The position numbers were made by a program, and so were the translations under genes. 52,860 nucleotides of DNA from CAYZBF01 sp964476585 (GTDB lineage: Bacteria > Hydrothermota > UBA3072), in contig CAYZBF010000014.1 in assembly GCA_964476585.1 (NCBI GenBank), forward strand, positions 1-52,860, in the 5' to 3' direction. Of this stretch, positions 17,055 to 26,595 are shown in pieces. Every line of letters begins with the position of its first letter. Position 1 is the stretch's first letter. Under the pieces are notes generated by a model. The model saw nothing but the letters and a program-made list of their open reading frames with translations, did not search any database and had not been told where the DNA came from.

Positions 17055-17219
17055 GTGGATGAAAAGACAAAAGAAAAAATGCTTGAAAATTCTCGTTGAT
17101 TTGGTGTGCCTGGCAGTTTTATCAATAAAGTTAAAGGCTGTAAGGATAAGCCATATAGCAAAACGTTCTCTGGCAAATTATCAGATATTTTCTATAACTG
17201 TTTTTGGGTATGTATCTAA
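17055..17219 (+). pseudogene. Short frame interrupted by an in-frame TGA
   Basis: From GTG 17055 the frame reads VDEKTKEKMLENSR, then TGA (17097-17099), then FGVPGSFINKVKGCKDKPYSK and on to a TAA at 17217-17219. Beyond the TGA there are three cysteines. It could be a decayed gene, a TGA-recoded small protein or chance; another frame from ATG 17059 to 17250 is open but basic and atypical. Only the promoter just upstream argues that something is expressed here. Confidence 0.2.
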
Positions 17220-17285
17220 GCGTTGTTCGATAATTTTAAGAATATTCTAAAATCTTTGCCGGTATGGAGTTTTAGATTATTAGAT

Positions 17286-18548
17286 TCAAAAATCTATACC
17301 TAAGATTCTACTCCTATCCTCTAGAAGTATAAGGCTCGTCCACCCTGGTTCTGTTGGCCCTCCCTCAACGTTGGAGTATATTATATAGTACTCTCCAGAC
17401 ATATCTTTATCCATAAAAATGAACCAATTATCACGGTCAAAATAGTGCCAGATGACATAAGGATAGGCCTCCATCTCCATTGTTCTCCGTACAATATCAT
17501 CCGGAGGACCGTATTTTATATATATCCTCCCAAAGTCAGTAAACCGTCCTTTCTTCCCTTTTAGAGTAAAATATTCATCCGAATATTTTACTCTTTTAAC
17601 AAATTCATTCAATGCTTCATTTTCTCTTGTAGCTGGAGTCGGATCCCTTCTATTCCAGAACCTATGGAGGAATAGCTTTCTCCCTTCAGGTGAAAGTGAA
17701 TTCATCTCTGAAACCTCTCTAGAAGAAGAAATATAGTTTATAAAAGAAGCGTATTCCATAATAGAATCTGGAATAGTAAGAGTTGCAATTTCTTTAAATT
17801 TTTTAACGAAAAATCCCTTAACGGACACTGTCACCTGCGATCCACAATGCGCTATGAGTTTTAGGGTGTATGATCCAAGAGGGTAACCCAGAACATTTGA
17901 TATCATTGGTATAGCCATTCTATCACCAATTACATCATAGTAATCATTATATACTGTATCTTCACCATCCCCCCCCCTTTGGATAATATAGGTAATCAAA
18001 ACAGAATCCGACTGTAATCCATAAAGCTCACAATAGCTCGCCAACAAGTACCTATTTCTGTCGAATTCTCTCCTCGGGAAAGGAATCAATTTATAGCCGC
18101 TCTTGATAAACCTGTTCTCCTGTGAGGTCGGTATCAGAGTATGTGATATCTGAACATCACTGAGAATTAAATCTCCATCCCATTTTCGGGCAACAACCGT
18201 CGTCTCAGCTTGAAGGGTTTTACCCTCAATGCTTTCTACTACTAGACTGATATTATATCTTCCGTCTGAGGCAAGAACGACTCGTTGAACATCAGAGAAT
18301 TCCACAGATTCTCCTAGATCGGAAACATTAACTTCCTTATGGAGTGTGTCAATAAATGTCTCTTTTGTAATTTCATCTGTGATTCGAAGAATTATTGGAA
18401 ATTCTGCAGTGAATTTACCACCTATCTTTTTAAACTTTAGCTCTTTGATGGGCATTGAATAATATATTTCGCAAATAGTCTTTTTAGGGGCCTGGTAGAA
18501 TTGAGCTATATCAAGATTCAAACCTAATCCAAATAATAAGAAAATCAT
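17286..18548 (-). CDS. GWxTD-domain protein (second of tandem pair)
   Basis: 420 residues. An N-terminal hydrophobic stretch (MIFLLFGLGLNLDIA) suggests export. The C-terminal third is the GWxTD domain: FLHRFWNRRDPTPATRENE, then a diverged version of the naming motif (GRFTD, residues 334-338), FGRIYIKYGPPDDIV, and WHYFDRDNWFIFMD. The N-terminal two thirds are beta-rich and unrecognised. GWxTD proteins are typical of FCB-group and related candidate phyla; their function is unknown. It overlaps the preceding paralogue by 4 nt (ATGA) and ends the pilus operon. Confidence 0.82.
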   Translation of the reverse strand: MIFLLFGLGLNLDIAQFYQAPKKTICEIYYSMPIKELKFKKIGGKFTAEFPIILRITDEITKETFIDTLHKEVNVSDLGESVEFSDVQRVVLASDGRYNISLVVESIEGKTLQAETTVVARKWDGDLILSDVQISHTLIPTSQENRFIKSGYKLIPFPRREFDRNRYLLASYCELYGLQSDSVLITYIIQRGGDGEDTVYNDYYDVIGDRMAIPMISNVLGYPLGSYTLKLIAHCGSQVTVSVKGFFVKKFKEIATLTIPDSIMEYASFINYISSSREVSEMNSLSPEGRKLFLHRFWNRRDPTPATRENEALNEFVKRVKYSDEYFTLKGKKGRFTDFGRIYIKYGPPDDIVRRTMEMEAYPYVIWHYFDRDNWFIFMDKDMSGEYYIIYSNVEGGPTEPGWTSLILLEDRSRILGIDF

Positions 18549-19675
18549 AAAAAACCTCTCGGTGGATTAATTAATTCATATTCTCCAAGATTATAACGTT
18601 CTACAAAAACCAGTCGGTAGCCCCTATCATAATAATACCAGATCTGATAGGCCTTTCTTTCCATTTCAAAGGGGTGATGTTCAATATAATCAGGAGGTCC
18701 AAGTGTTATATAAGCTTTACCTCTATCGCTCTTCCAACCTTCAGTAAGTCCGGTGGAAAAGTGTGCTTGCGCATAATCCACTCTGCCAAAATATTCTTCC
18801 CTGAACTCGTTCACTTCATCACCACTTGTAGGATCTCGCTTCCTCCAGAATTCATTCCAGAGTTCCACTCTTTTTCCAGGTGGTGCCTTCACTAATTCTT
18901 CGATCTCCTTAGGTGTTGCTATATACTGGAGTTGCTTAACTCGACTGATAAACCTTTCCGATTTGAAAAATGGTTCCTGAACTACAAATTCTAATGAGCT
19001 TTGTCGGATTCCCTTATCATTGATGTCCTTAAGGTGGGCTGAAAATTTGTAATGAGCCTCTGGAAATTTATCTGCCGGTAACTCAATGCAGACGGTATAC
19101 ATTCTTCTCCCTTCAAGTAACGTATCACTCTTAAAATAAATCCCACCCTTTTCACTCTCATAATAATAATAAAGATGAGCCCCTACACTCTCTCGATCAA
19201 ATACTATAATCTTAATCTTCAACGTATCCCTGGTAGTTATGACATGCGTAGGGCCAGAAAGCCAACGCATGGAACATATGTCCAAAGGAGCTATCCCTGA
19301 AATTGAGAGGTCCTTTTCCCAGCTCCAGTTTTTGCTAGATTGGAGATCCCAGACATTTAAGATTATCTTATACTCACCACTTGAAAGCTCCTGCTTAAAA
19401 GTGCCAACAGTATGTTCGGTCGAAGAAATAGTCTTTAAATAGTCCTTTAATACAAACCCTTTCCTGATATTCTTACCTCCAACTTGACGATTGTCCTTTT
19501 TGACAATCAAAGCAGCACTGTATCGTGCTTCATAAATAGAGTCATTTTTATAGAAACTTATTTCAGAATATGGAATCTTGTAACGGACAATGACATATGG
19601 CACCAGATTTGTATCTCTCTCTATTTGGAAATCTACATCAATAGTAGCACTCAAAAGAAAAAGAAAGACTAACAT
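18545..19675 (-). CDS. GWxTD-domain protein (first of tandem pair)
   Basis: 376 residues with a cleavable-looking signal (MLVFLFLLSATIDV). The C-terminal domain has ELWNEFWRKRDPTSGDEVNEF, GWKSDRGKAYITLGPPDYI (motif residues 313-317) and YQIWYYYDRG, the standard GWxTD layout. The preceding beta-rich region parallels that of the downstream paralogue, so the pair arose by duplication and then diverged. It begins 30 nt after pilR, so it is likely co-transcribed with the type IV pilus genes. That suggests, but does not show, a surface or secretion-related role. Confidence 0.84.
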   Translation of the reverse strand: MLVFLFLLSATIDVDFQIERDTNLVPYVIVRYKIPYSEISFYKNDSIYEARYSAALIVKKDNRQVGGKNIRKGFVLKDYLKTISSTEHTVGTFKQELSSGEYKIILNVWDLQSSKNWSWEKDLSISGIAPLDICSMRWLSGPTHVITTRDTLKIKIIVFDRESVGAHLYYYYESEKGGIYFKSDTLLEGRRMYTVCIELPADKFPEAHYKFSAHLKDINDKGIRQSSLEFVVQEPFFKSERFISRVKQLQYIATPKEIEELVKAPPGKRVELWNEFWRKRDPTSGDEVNEFREEYFGRVDYAQAHFSTGLTEGWKSDRGKAYITLGPPDYIEHHPFEMERKAYQIWYYYDRGYRLVFVERYNLGEYELINPPRGFL

Positions 19676-19705
19676 ATTTATATCTTATCCTGGTCTCCTT
19701 TGATG

Positions 19706-21037
19706 TCAAGTGGAATCTATATTGAGTTTATTTAATTTCCTATAAAGAGTTGAAGGATGAATACCCAGAAGGTCTGCAGCTCCTTTCTTATTTCCTGATG
19801 AAATCTCCAAAGCCTTTAAAATCGCCTGTCTTCCAAGCATTTCAAGGTTTAGAGTATTTGGAAACTCTTTTTTTGTAGTAATCTGGGGAATAGAATCCTC
19901 ATCAATTATGTCAGAATCCTCTAATACTATTAACCTTTCAAGAAGATTTTCCAACTCTCTGATATTCCCTTTCCAGTCGTACTCAAGTATAGTTTTCATT
20001 GACTCCTTGGAGAGCTTTTTCTTTTTTATGTTTAATCTTTTTGATATTTTCTCCATAAAGTGTTTTACCAGAATTGGAATATCTTCTTTTCTTTCACGGA
20101 GAGGCGGAATTTCTATTGGTATCACATTTAACCTATAGTAAAGATCCTCTCTAAATTCACCTCCTTCAACTAAACTTTCAATATCTTGATTACTTGCTGA
20201 TATTATTCGCACCTCCACATGTTCTGGTTTTGTACCACCAAGAGGTGTAAATTGCATTGTTTGTATCGCGCGCAGGAGTTTTGGTTGAAGCCCAAGCGGA
20301 AGGGTACTTATTTCGTCCAAGAACAAGGTTCCTCTGTTTGCAACCTTAAATAAACCATCTTTATCTCTATCTGCACCTGTAAAGGCGCCCTTCTTATATC
20401 CAAACAACTCTGATTCAAGCAATTCAGAAGGAAAAGCAGAACAGTTCACAGGAATAAATTTCCCGGTTCTTTTTGAGTTATAATGTATTAGATTTGCAAT
20501 AAGTTCCTTGCCTGTGCCACTTTCCCCCAAAATAAGGACAGGTGAATCAGTAACAGCCACCTTTTTTACTTTGTTTTTTATCTCATTTACCTTTTCACTC
20601 TTTCCAATGAATTCAAATTCCTTTATTTTTTCCTTCCAGAGATTTATATTCATTTCCTCTATTCGGATCTTCTTAAAAGCTTCTTTCAAACGCAACATTA
20701 ATTCAACCATCCTGAAAGGTTTTGTTATATAATCCGAAGCGCCAGATCTAATAGATTCAATAGCTGATTCGATGGAAGAGTATGCCGTGATTAATATTAC
20801 AACCACCCTAGGATTTCTCTCCTTGCAGTGTTTTAAAACCTCAATTCCAGACATTCCAGGCATCCTCATATCACTAATTACTGCATCATAGTTCTTTTCT
20901 TCGAACTTCTCCATAGCTTTTATTGGATCGTAAAATCCATCTACGGCATAACCGTCTTCCTCAAGACCAAGTCTGATGACTTCAAGGAGATATTTCTCAT
21001 CATCTATTACAAGAATCTTTCCCTTTACACCTTTCAT
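19706..21037 (-). CDS. pilR: NtrC-family response regulator, PilR-like
   Basis: 443 residues. Receiver domain: VIDDEKYLLEVI, phospho-acceptor Asp in VISDMRMPGMSG, and the DYITKPF lysine. The sigma-54-interacting AAA+ domain has Walker A GESGTGKELIANL, the GAFTGA loop (KGAFTGADRD), Walker B GTLFLDEIS and the arginine region. A Fis-type helix-turn-helix follows (KGAADLLGIHPSTLYRKL). It overlaps the sensor kinase gene by 4 nt. Activation of sigma-54 promoters is family knowledge; the target here is probably pilin or pilus genes given the operon, though generic NtrBC-type regulation is possible. Confidence 0.9.
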   Translation of the reverse strand: MKGVKGKILVIDDEKYLLEVIRLGLEEDGYAVDGFYDPIKAMEKFEEKNYDAVISDMRMPGMSGIEVLKHCKERNPRVVVILITAYSSIESAIESIRSGASDYITKPFRMVELMLRLKEAFKKIRIEEMNINLWKEKIKEFEFIGKSEKVNEIKNKVKKVAVTDSPVLILGESGTGKELIANLIHYNSKRTGKFIPVNCSAFPSELLESELFGYKKGAFTGADRDKDGLFKVANRGTLFLDEISTLPLGLQPKLLRAIQTMQFTPLGGTKPEHVEVRIISASNQDIESLVEGGEFREDLYYRLNVIPIEIPPLRERKEDIPILVKHFMEKISKRLNIKKKKLSKESMKTILEYDWKGNIRELENLLERLIVLEDSDIIDEDSIPQITTKKEFPNTLNLEMLGRQAILKALEISSGNKKGAADLLGIHPSTLYRKLNKLNIDST

Positions 21038-22530
21038 ATTATAACACTGACTTTTGTTCCCCTATTAAGTTGACTTTCGACAGTTAAATCCCAACCGTGT
21101 AACTCTATGATCTTTTTTACTATCGGGAGTCCAAATCCAAAGCCATCATTAAACCCGGAATAGAAGGAAGAAAATATACAGTCCATATCATCTTCAGCCA
21201 TACCACATCCTGTATCTTCTATTTCAATAGTAACTCGATCATTCTGCAATGCATTAAAGGTGAGAGTACCACCATTCACCATTGCCTTAAGGGAATTCGT
21301 TCCAAGATTCATAAGCGCATTCTTAAACAGTGCATAATCTGCCTCTACTTCTATACTGTTATTTACATTAACTTCTATACTTATATTCTCATTGAAATAT
21401 TTACTTTTAAGAAGTATACCTTTAACCTCTGCACAGAGTTCTTGCGGGTGGACCGGAACGAGATGAATTGCAAAATCCCTTGTAAAGTCTAAAAAGTTCC
21501 TAACTAAGTCATTCAAATGATCAGACTCCTCTATAATGAATTTCTTAAGGCGTCTATTTTTTTTCGAATGTTCTCCCCCAATATCAAACAACTCAGCTGA
21601 AGCTCTTATTGAGGATACAGGATTTCTAACGCTATGTGCAAGATTTGCAGCAAATTGTCCAAGAGTGACTAACTTTTCCCTCATTTGCATCTTCTGTTCA
21701 AGTTCCTTATCCTCTGTTACGTCGAAGATCAATAAAATCATTCCCTGACCTTGTCTCAAGTCGTTTTTCCTCGCCTTATATATCCTGCCCTGAAAGTCAA
21801 ATTCTATTTCTTTCTTTCCAGTTTTGAATATTTTCTTCAGTGAATTGTAGAATAACTCAGGTAAGATTTCGTCGATAAGCATGCCTTCCCGAAGTTCCCT
21901 CTCAACTATAGTTGAAGCTGTTGAATTACTCCAGACCACTCTTCCTTCACCATCAAGTGTTATAATCCCATAATCAATTGCCTCTAATATATCTCCTGTG
22001 TCAATTTTCAATCTAACCACTTCTTTCCTAAACCTTTCGACAATAAAAGAAGAGAGTGCTGCGGTAAAAATAAACGATAAGGAATAAATGACGTACTTAA
22101 GTAAAACATCTGGGAGGGAAAGTGCTTCAGGCAGTTCAATCAATATAAAACGTCCTGTTATATGACTAGGTATTACAAGACTTATTAATCCATAAAGCAA
22201 GGCAGCATATCCTGCTATGATAAATGAATCGAGAGGGGAAAGCAAATAAGCAGCAAGGACTATAAGAGTAAAATAAAATGGAGCAAAAGGACTAAATACA
22301 CCACCAGTAAATACAACGAACATAGAAAGGTATGTGGAATCAATTAAAATATTGAAAAGCTTTACCTCTTTTTGAAGAGTATATACGAGAATTTCATCAA
22401 TTATAAAAACAAGCAGGAAAATTAAGAGTGGGAATAATCCTGCTCTATCTTTAAGAAAGAAAAGCGAAATACCAAGTATAGAAATAAAGAGGACAGTCCT
22501 ATAAAGGAAATACCTCTTGAACCGACCCAC
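21034..22530 (-). CDS. pilS: Membrane sensor histidine kinase, PilS-like
   Basis: 498 residues, GTG start. About six transmembrane helices occupy residues 1-170, as in PilS. A PAS domain follows (ILEAIDYGIITLDGEGRVV). The dimerisation domain carries the phospho-accepting His in NLAHSVRNPVSSI. The ATPase domain shows N-box NALMNLGTNSLKAM, G1 EDTGCGMAEDD and G2 GFGFGLPIVKKII. It would phosphorylate the overlapping pilR product. It starts 8 nt after pilC. The signal it senses is unknown; in PilS of Pseudomonas it is pilin in the membrane, which would fit the operon. Confidence 0.88.
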   Translation of the reverse strand: MGRFKRYFLYRTVLFISILGISLFFLKDRAGLFPLLIFLLVFIIDEILVYTLQKEVKLFNILIDSTYLSMFVVFTGGVFSPFAPFYFTLIVLAAYLLSPLDSFIIAGYAALLYGLISLVIPSHITGRFILIELPEALSLPDVLLKYVIYSLSFIFTAALSSFIVERFRKEVVRLKIDTGDILEAIDYGIITLDGEGRVVWSNSTASTIVERELREGMLIDEILPELFYNSLKKIFKTGKKEIEFDFQGRIYKARKNDLRQGQGMILLIFDVTEDKELEQKMQMREKLVTLGQFAANLAHSVRNPVSSIRASAELFDIGGEHSKKNRRLKKFIIEESDHLNDLVRNFLDFTRDFAIHLVPVHPQELCAEVKGILLKSKYFNENISIEVNVNNSIEVEADYALFKNALMNLGTNSLKAMVNGGTLTFNALQNDRVTIEIEDTGCGMAEDDMDCIFSSFYSGFNDGFGFGLPIVKKIIELHGWDLTVESQLNRGTKVSVII

Positions 22531-22538
22531 TATCTATC

Positions 22539-23747
22539 CTATCCCATAAATTTAGTAGCCATCTGAAAGATCGGAAGATACATGGCCATGACCATACCCC
22601 CGATAATAACAGCAAGGAATACAATAACTATTGGCTCAAGAGCGTTCATCAAGTTCATTACAGCTTGATCCACCTCATCATCATAGAAATCTGCGACCTT
22701 TTCCAGCATTTCATCCAAACCACCAGTCTGCTCTCCAATTGTTATCATCTGAATAACCATTGGAGTAAATATCCCCTTCTCCTTAGCTAGTGGATCAGCT
22801 ATAGACTCTCCTTGAGCGATTGATGTCCGTGAACGCAATACTGCCTTTTCGACAACTTTATTACCAGTGGTTCCAGAGGTTATCTCTAGAGAATCTAATA
22901 TGTTGACACCACTTGCCAGCAAAGTAGAAAGTGTGCGAGCGAATCTTGCTATTGCTTGCTTCTTGATAAGTGTCCCAAAAATTGGAATTTTTATTAATAC
23001 GGCATCAATACGAAAGTTTCCAACTTCTGTTCTATAGTAATATCTAATAGCAATTGCCAGCCCTATAAGTATGGCTATGATGTAAACTATACTACTCTTC
23101 AAGAAGTGACTCATTGCTATTACGATCCTGGTAATGGTGGGTAGCTGAGCTCCTAGCCCAGCGTACATTTGTGAAAAGGTTGGAATAACAAAGAGTAACA
23201 TAACAGCAACGGCCACAATAGCAACCATAGCTATCATGGCAGGGTAAATCATCGCGCCTCTAATTTTTCTTTTAATCTCATCAGCCTTCTCGAGATATTC
23301 AGCCAATCGAGCAAGGATTGTTGCAAGTGCACCACCCTTTTCACCAGCTTCCACCATATTAATATAAAGCTCTCCAAACGTATCTTTATATTTTCGTAGA
23401 CCGTCAGCCAGTGTAGATCCGCCTTCGACTGCTGTAATAATGCCTTTTATTGTGTCCTTAAACTTCTCCGCTTTAACCTGTTCAACCTGTATCTCAAGAC
23501 ATTTTATCAAGGGTAAACCAGCATTTATCATCACAGAAAATTGTCTGGTAAAAATAGAAATATCTCTACTTGATGCTTTCCCCTTCAAGAAAGGTAAAGT
23601 TATTTCTTTTGGTTTGCGACGAACTGAAGTAGGTACAACTTTTCTCTCTCTTAATATACGATGTACCTCATCAGGATTATTTGCAGCTATCTCGCCATTT
23701 TCTATCGACCCGCTTGGTGTCCTGCCTTTCCATAAATAAATCGGCAT
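22539..23747 (-). CDS. pilC: Type IV pilus inner-membrane platform protein PilC/GspF
   Basis: 402 residues, standard for PilC. It begins MPIYLWKGRTPSG, the usual 'Y-x-W-x-G' start. Two homologous T2SS_F domains follow, each with cytoplasmic helices (DISIFTRQFSVMINAGLPLI and ARFARTLSTLLASGVNILD) and membrane segments (~170-190, 220-240, 370-395). EAGEKGGAL and TIGEQTGGLDEML are the conserved acidic loops. It forms the base on which PilB and PilT act. AGGGGGTGAAGG before the ATG is an excellent ribosome site. Confidence 0.95.
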   Translation of the reverse strand: MPIYLWKGRTPSGSIENGEIAANNPDEVHRILRERKVVPTSVRRKPKEITLPFLKGKASSRDISIFTRQFSVMINAGLPLIKCLEIQVEQVKAEKFKDTIKGIITAVEGGSTLADGLRKYKDTFGELYINMVEAGEKGGALATILARLAEYLEKADEIKRKIRGAMIYPAMIAMVAIVAVAVMLLFVIPTFSQMYAGLGAQLPTITRIVIAMSHFLKSSIVYIIAILIGLAIAIRYYYRTEVGNFRIDAVLIKIPIFGTLIKKQAIARFARTLSTLLASGVNILDSLEITSGTTGNKVVEKAVLRSRTSIAQGESIADPLAKEKGIFTPMVIQMITIGEQTGGLDEMLEKVADFYDDEVDQAVMNLMNALEPIVIVFLAVIIGGMVMAMYLPIFQMATKFMG

Positions 23748-23758
23748 CCTTCACCCCC

Positions 23759-24835
23759 TTATTGTAAGACCATTGATTTCTTCTCTATCATTTGCTCCAG
23801 CTCCTTTGCTTCCCTGGAATACGATATAGCATCTTCCAGTGATATCTTCCGTTCCATATATAACCTATAGAGTGACTGATTCATGGTCATCATGCCATAT
23901 TTTCTACCAGCTTGAATATGAGAGTATATCTGGTGTATCTTACCATCTCTTATCAAAGCCCTTATAGCAGGAGTCGCATACAGTATCTCCAACGCGAGTT
24001 CTCTACCCCCTTGAAGCTTAGGGATTAGACTTTGAGTAACCACTCCTAAGAGCACAAAGGATAGTTGAGCACGAACCTGTGACTGCCTGGCAGGAGAAAA
24101 TACATCTATTATCCTGGAAATCGACTCAGCTGCAGAATTTGTATGAAGCGTGGCAAGTGTTAGGTGACCTGTCTCAGCAATATTCAACGCTGATTCCATA
24201 GTCTCAAGATCTCTCATTTCTCCTATCATAACTACGTCTGGATCCTGCCTTAATATAAATTTTAACGCAATCATAAATTTATCAGTATCTGAGCCAACCT
24301 GCCTTTGATTTACAATTGCTCTCTTATGTTTAAAGAGGTATTCAATAGGATCTTCTATTGTCACAATGTGACACTTTCTCTCACTATTGATCTTATCAAT
24401 AATTGCAGCGAGTGTTGTAGATTTGCCACACCCAGTGGGACCGGTAAGGAGAATCAACCCTTTCTTCGTATTAGCCATATCAGCAACAATAGTAGGAACG
24501 CCTAATTCTTTGAAAGAGCGAATTTTAAAAGGTATCGTCCTTATAGCAGTAGCAACCTGTCCCCTCTGGTAATAGACGTTTGCTCTGAAACGAGATAACC
24601 CAGGAACTCCAAAACTCAAATCGAGTTCTTTCTCCATCTCAAATTTCTTCTTCTGCTGATCATTTAAGATTGAATAAACTAGTCTCTTTACTTGATCAGG
24701 CGAAAGTGGATCATAATTAGACCGCTCCAACTCCCCATCTCTCCTGTACATAGGTGGTGCAGCTACTGTAAGGTGAAGGTCACTTGCACCTCGCTTAACC
24801 ATCTCTTCCAATAAGTCTCTCATATCCAGTGCCAT
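23759..24835 (-). CDS. pilT: Type IV pilus retraction ATPase PilT
   Basis: 358 residues, normal for PilT. The N-terminal MRDLLEEMVKRGASDLHL is followed by Walker A TGPTGCGKSTTLAA, the Asp-box IEDPIEYLF, Walker B MIGEMRDLETM and the His-box LATLHTNSA. The C-terminal helix carries the AIRALIRDGK region, the counterpart of PilT's AIRNLIRE motif that is needed for retraction. It powers depolymerisation and twitching motility. It lies between the PilB genes and pilC, with a 22-nt gap from the upstream gene. Confidence 0.95.
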   Translation of the reverse strand: MALDMRDLLEEMVKRGASDLHLTVAAPPMYRRDGELERSNYDPLSPDQVKRLVYSILNDQQKKKFEMEKELDLSFGVPGLSRFRANVYYQRGQVATAIRTIPFKIRSFKELGVPTIVADMANTKKGLILLTGPTGCGKSTTLAAIIDKINSERKCHIVTIEDPIEYLFKHKRAIVNQRQVGSDTDKFMIALKFILRQDPDVVMIGEMRDLETMESALNIAETGHLTLATLHTNSAAESISRIIDVFSPARQSQVRAQLSFVLLGVVTQSLIPKLQGGRELALEILYATPAIRALIRDGKIHQIYSHIQAGRKYGMMTMNQSLYRLYMERKISLEDAISYSREAKELEQMIEKKSMVLQ

Positions 24836-24857
24836 AAAACCTCTCTATTCTCTGTTT

Positions 24858-26594
24858 TTATGATTGAGTCGTTACCCTCAGGATCTCTTCTGGAGTGGTT
24901 ATTCCTCTCTTTAATTTCAATAATGCGTCCTCCCGGAGGGTTCTCATACCTTCCATTGAAGCCTTTTCCCTTAGTTCATCAGTTATAGCTCCATTCAAAA
25001 TCATATCCCTTAATTCCATTGAAATTGGCATCACTTCTGTTACCGCAATCCTACCCTTGTAGCCAGAGGAATTGCAGACTTGGCACCCCTCTCCAGCAGT
25101 ATAAATGTCATTATCTCTTATCTCCTCATCGGTAAGTCCTAAACTATGCAGAACCTCGATTTTATCAATTTCACTCGGATCTATTTTCCTTCTACACTTT
25201 GGACAGACTTTCCGTAGGAGTCTTTGCGCCTGAATAAGATTCAGGGAACTCGCAATAAGAAAAGGTTTTATCCCAATATCAACTAACCTGTTGACTGAAC
25301 TGGGCGCATCATTGGTATGGAGAGTGGATAGAACTAAATGTCCAGTTAGCGCTGCTCTTATTGCTATAGTAGCAGTGTCGAGCTCCCTGATCTCTCCAAC
25401 CAATATTACATTCGGAGATTGTCTAAGGAATGCCCTAAGTGCCTCTGGAAAATTAAATCCTATAGCAGGATTTACCTGCACTTGGTTTATGCCCTTTATA
25501 TTATATTCAACAGGATTCTCTACAGTCATTAGGTTAATCTCAGAGGAGTTCAACCTTGAGAGTGCAGAATATAGAGTAGTGGATTTACCACTTCCTGTAG
25601 GTCCGGTAACAAGGATGAGTCCGTATGGTTTTTCTATTGCTGCAAGGAATTTCTGAAGTGCATCATGCTCAAATCCTAAGTCCTCCATGTTGAGCATAAG
25701 TGATGAAGGATCTAAAATTCTCATCACCACCTTCTCACCAAAAACAGTTGGTATAATACTGACTCGAAGATCTATCGTCTTCTGATCAACTTTTATTTTT
25801 ATCCTTCCATCCTGAGTGAGCCTTCGTTCTGATGCGTCCATTGTTCCTGTCATTATCTTTACTCTCGTGGCTATAGCATTCTTTAACCTATTTGGCGGTT
25901 CTGCGACCTGTTGGAGAACACCATCAATTCGGAAACGAACTCTAAGAACCTTCTCGTAAGGCTCTACATGTATATCTGAAGCATTCTTTCTAACTGCACT
26001 TGCAATGAAATAATTTACCAGTTTGATTACAGGCTTCTCAGAAGCTTCCCTTCTCCAATCTTCTTCTGCCTCCTCCTCCTCTTTTATTAAAATATCCTCA
26101 AGTTCCCCAGAGTCAAAATTAAACCCTTCTTCTGCTTCTTCCGCTATCTCAGTAAAATCAGCCACTTTTTTAGTAACTGGATAATACTCCTCCAGCAATT
26201 TTTTCATCTTATGGAAAGTAACTACTACTGGTTCAACTTTGAATCCGGTCTTAAACTCAACTGCATCTATTGCAACTATATCCCCAGGGTTCACCATCCC
26301 AAGAATTAATTTTCTTCCCTTCCTATTTACAGGAAACACCTGGTATCTCTGCGCCATATCAGGAGGAATCTGATGTAATAGTCTTTGATCAACATCTTCA
26401 CGTCTTATGTCAACAGACGGCACTTTGAACTTTTGACTCAAAGTCTTCGCAAGTTCACTTTCTGAAATATATCCTTCTTCAATAAGGATAGCGCCTAATT
26501 TCCTTGCTGTCTTCCTTTGTTTATTCAGGGCATTCTCTAATTGTTCAGGTGTAATCTTTCCAGCAGAAATGAGAATCTGACCGAGCCTCTTCAT
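24858..26594 (-). CDS. pilB: PilB/GspE-type assembly ATPase (second copy)
   Basis: 578 residues. An N-terminal MshEN/T2SSE_N domain (MKRLGQILISAGKITPEQL, and a second half) is followed by an acidic linker and the ATPase core. The core has Walker A TGPTGSGKSTTLYSAL, the Asp-box VENPVEYN, Walker B LVGEIRELDTA and the His-box LSTLHTNDA. A tetracysteine zinc motif lies at CPKCRRK and CQVCNSSGYKGR. Only one base separates it from the upstream paralogue. Either copy could be the pilus extension motor, with the other serving a type II secretion system or a second pilus; sequence alone does not decide. Confidence 0.9.
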   Translation of the reverse strand: MKRLGQILISAGKITPEQLENALNKQRKTARKLGAILIEEGYISESELAKTLSQKFKVPSVDIRREDVDQRLLHQIPPDMAQRYQVFPVNRKGRKLILGMVNPGDIVAIDAVEFKTGFKVEPVVVTFHKMKKLLEEYYPVTKKVADFTEIAEEAEEGFNFDSGELEDILIKEEEEAEEDWRREASEKPVIKLVNYFIASAVRKNASDIHVEPYEKVLRVRFRIDGVLQQVAEPPNRLKNAIATRVKIMTGTMDASERRLTQDGRIKIKVDQKTIDLRVSIIPTVFGEKVVMRILDPSSLMLNMEDLGFEHDALQKFLAAIEKPYGLILVTGPTGSGKSTTLYSALSRLNSSEINLMTVENPVEYNIKGINQVQVNPAIGFNFPEALRAFLRQSPNVILVGEIRELDTATIAIRAALTGHLVLSTLHTNDAPSSVNRLVDIGIKPFLIASSLNLIQAQRLLRKVCPKCRRKIDPSEIDKIEVLHSLGLTDEEIRDNDIYTAGEGCQVCNSSGYKGRIAVTEVMPISMELRDMILNGAITDELREKASMEGMRTLREDALLKLKRGITTPEEILRVTTQS

Positions 26595-26595
26595 G

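Larger units (their letters stand above)
16767..17285. other. Intergenic region with two divergent promoters
   Basis: 519 bases without a confident gene. It contains the minus-strand promoter at 16978-17006, a plus-strand promoter at 17022-17050, and a short plus-strand frame interrupted by TGA (17055-17219). No recognisable RNA gene was found. Confidence 0.5.

Noticed and set aside
17053..17250. 65-codon plus-strand frame (MWMKRQKKK...)
   Set aside because: Very basic, no family resemblance; the neighbouring TGA-interrupted frame looks at least as protein-like. Kept only as a promoter-associated curiosity.
19706..22530. NtrB/NtrC nitrogen regulation pair
   Set aside because: The kinase has the multi-helix membrane N terminus of PilS and lies inside the pilus operon, so a PilS/PilR-like role fits better.
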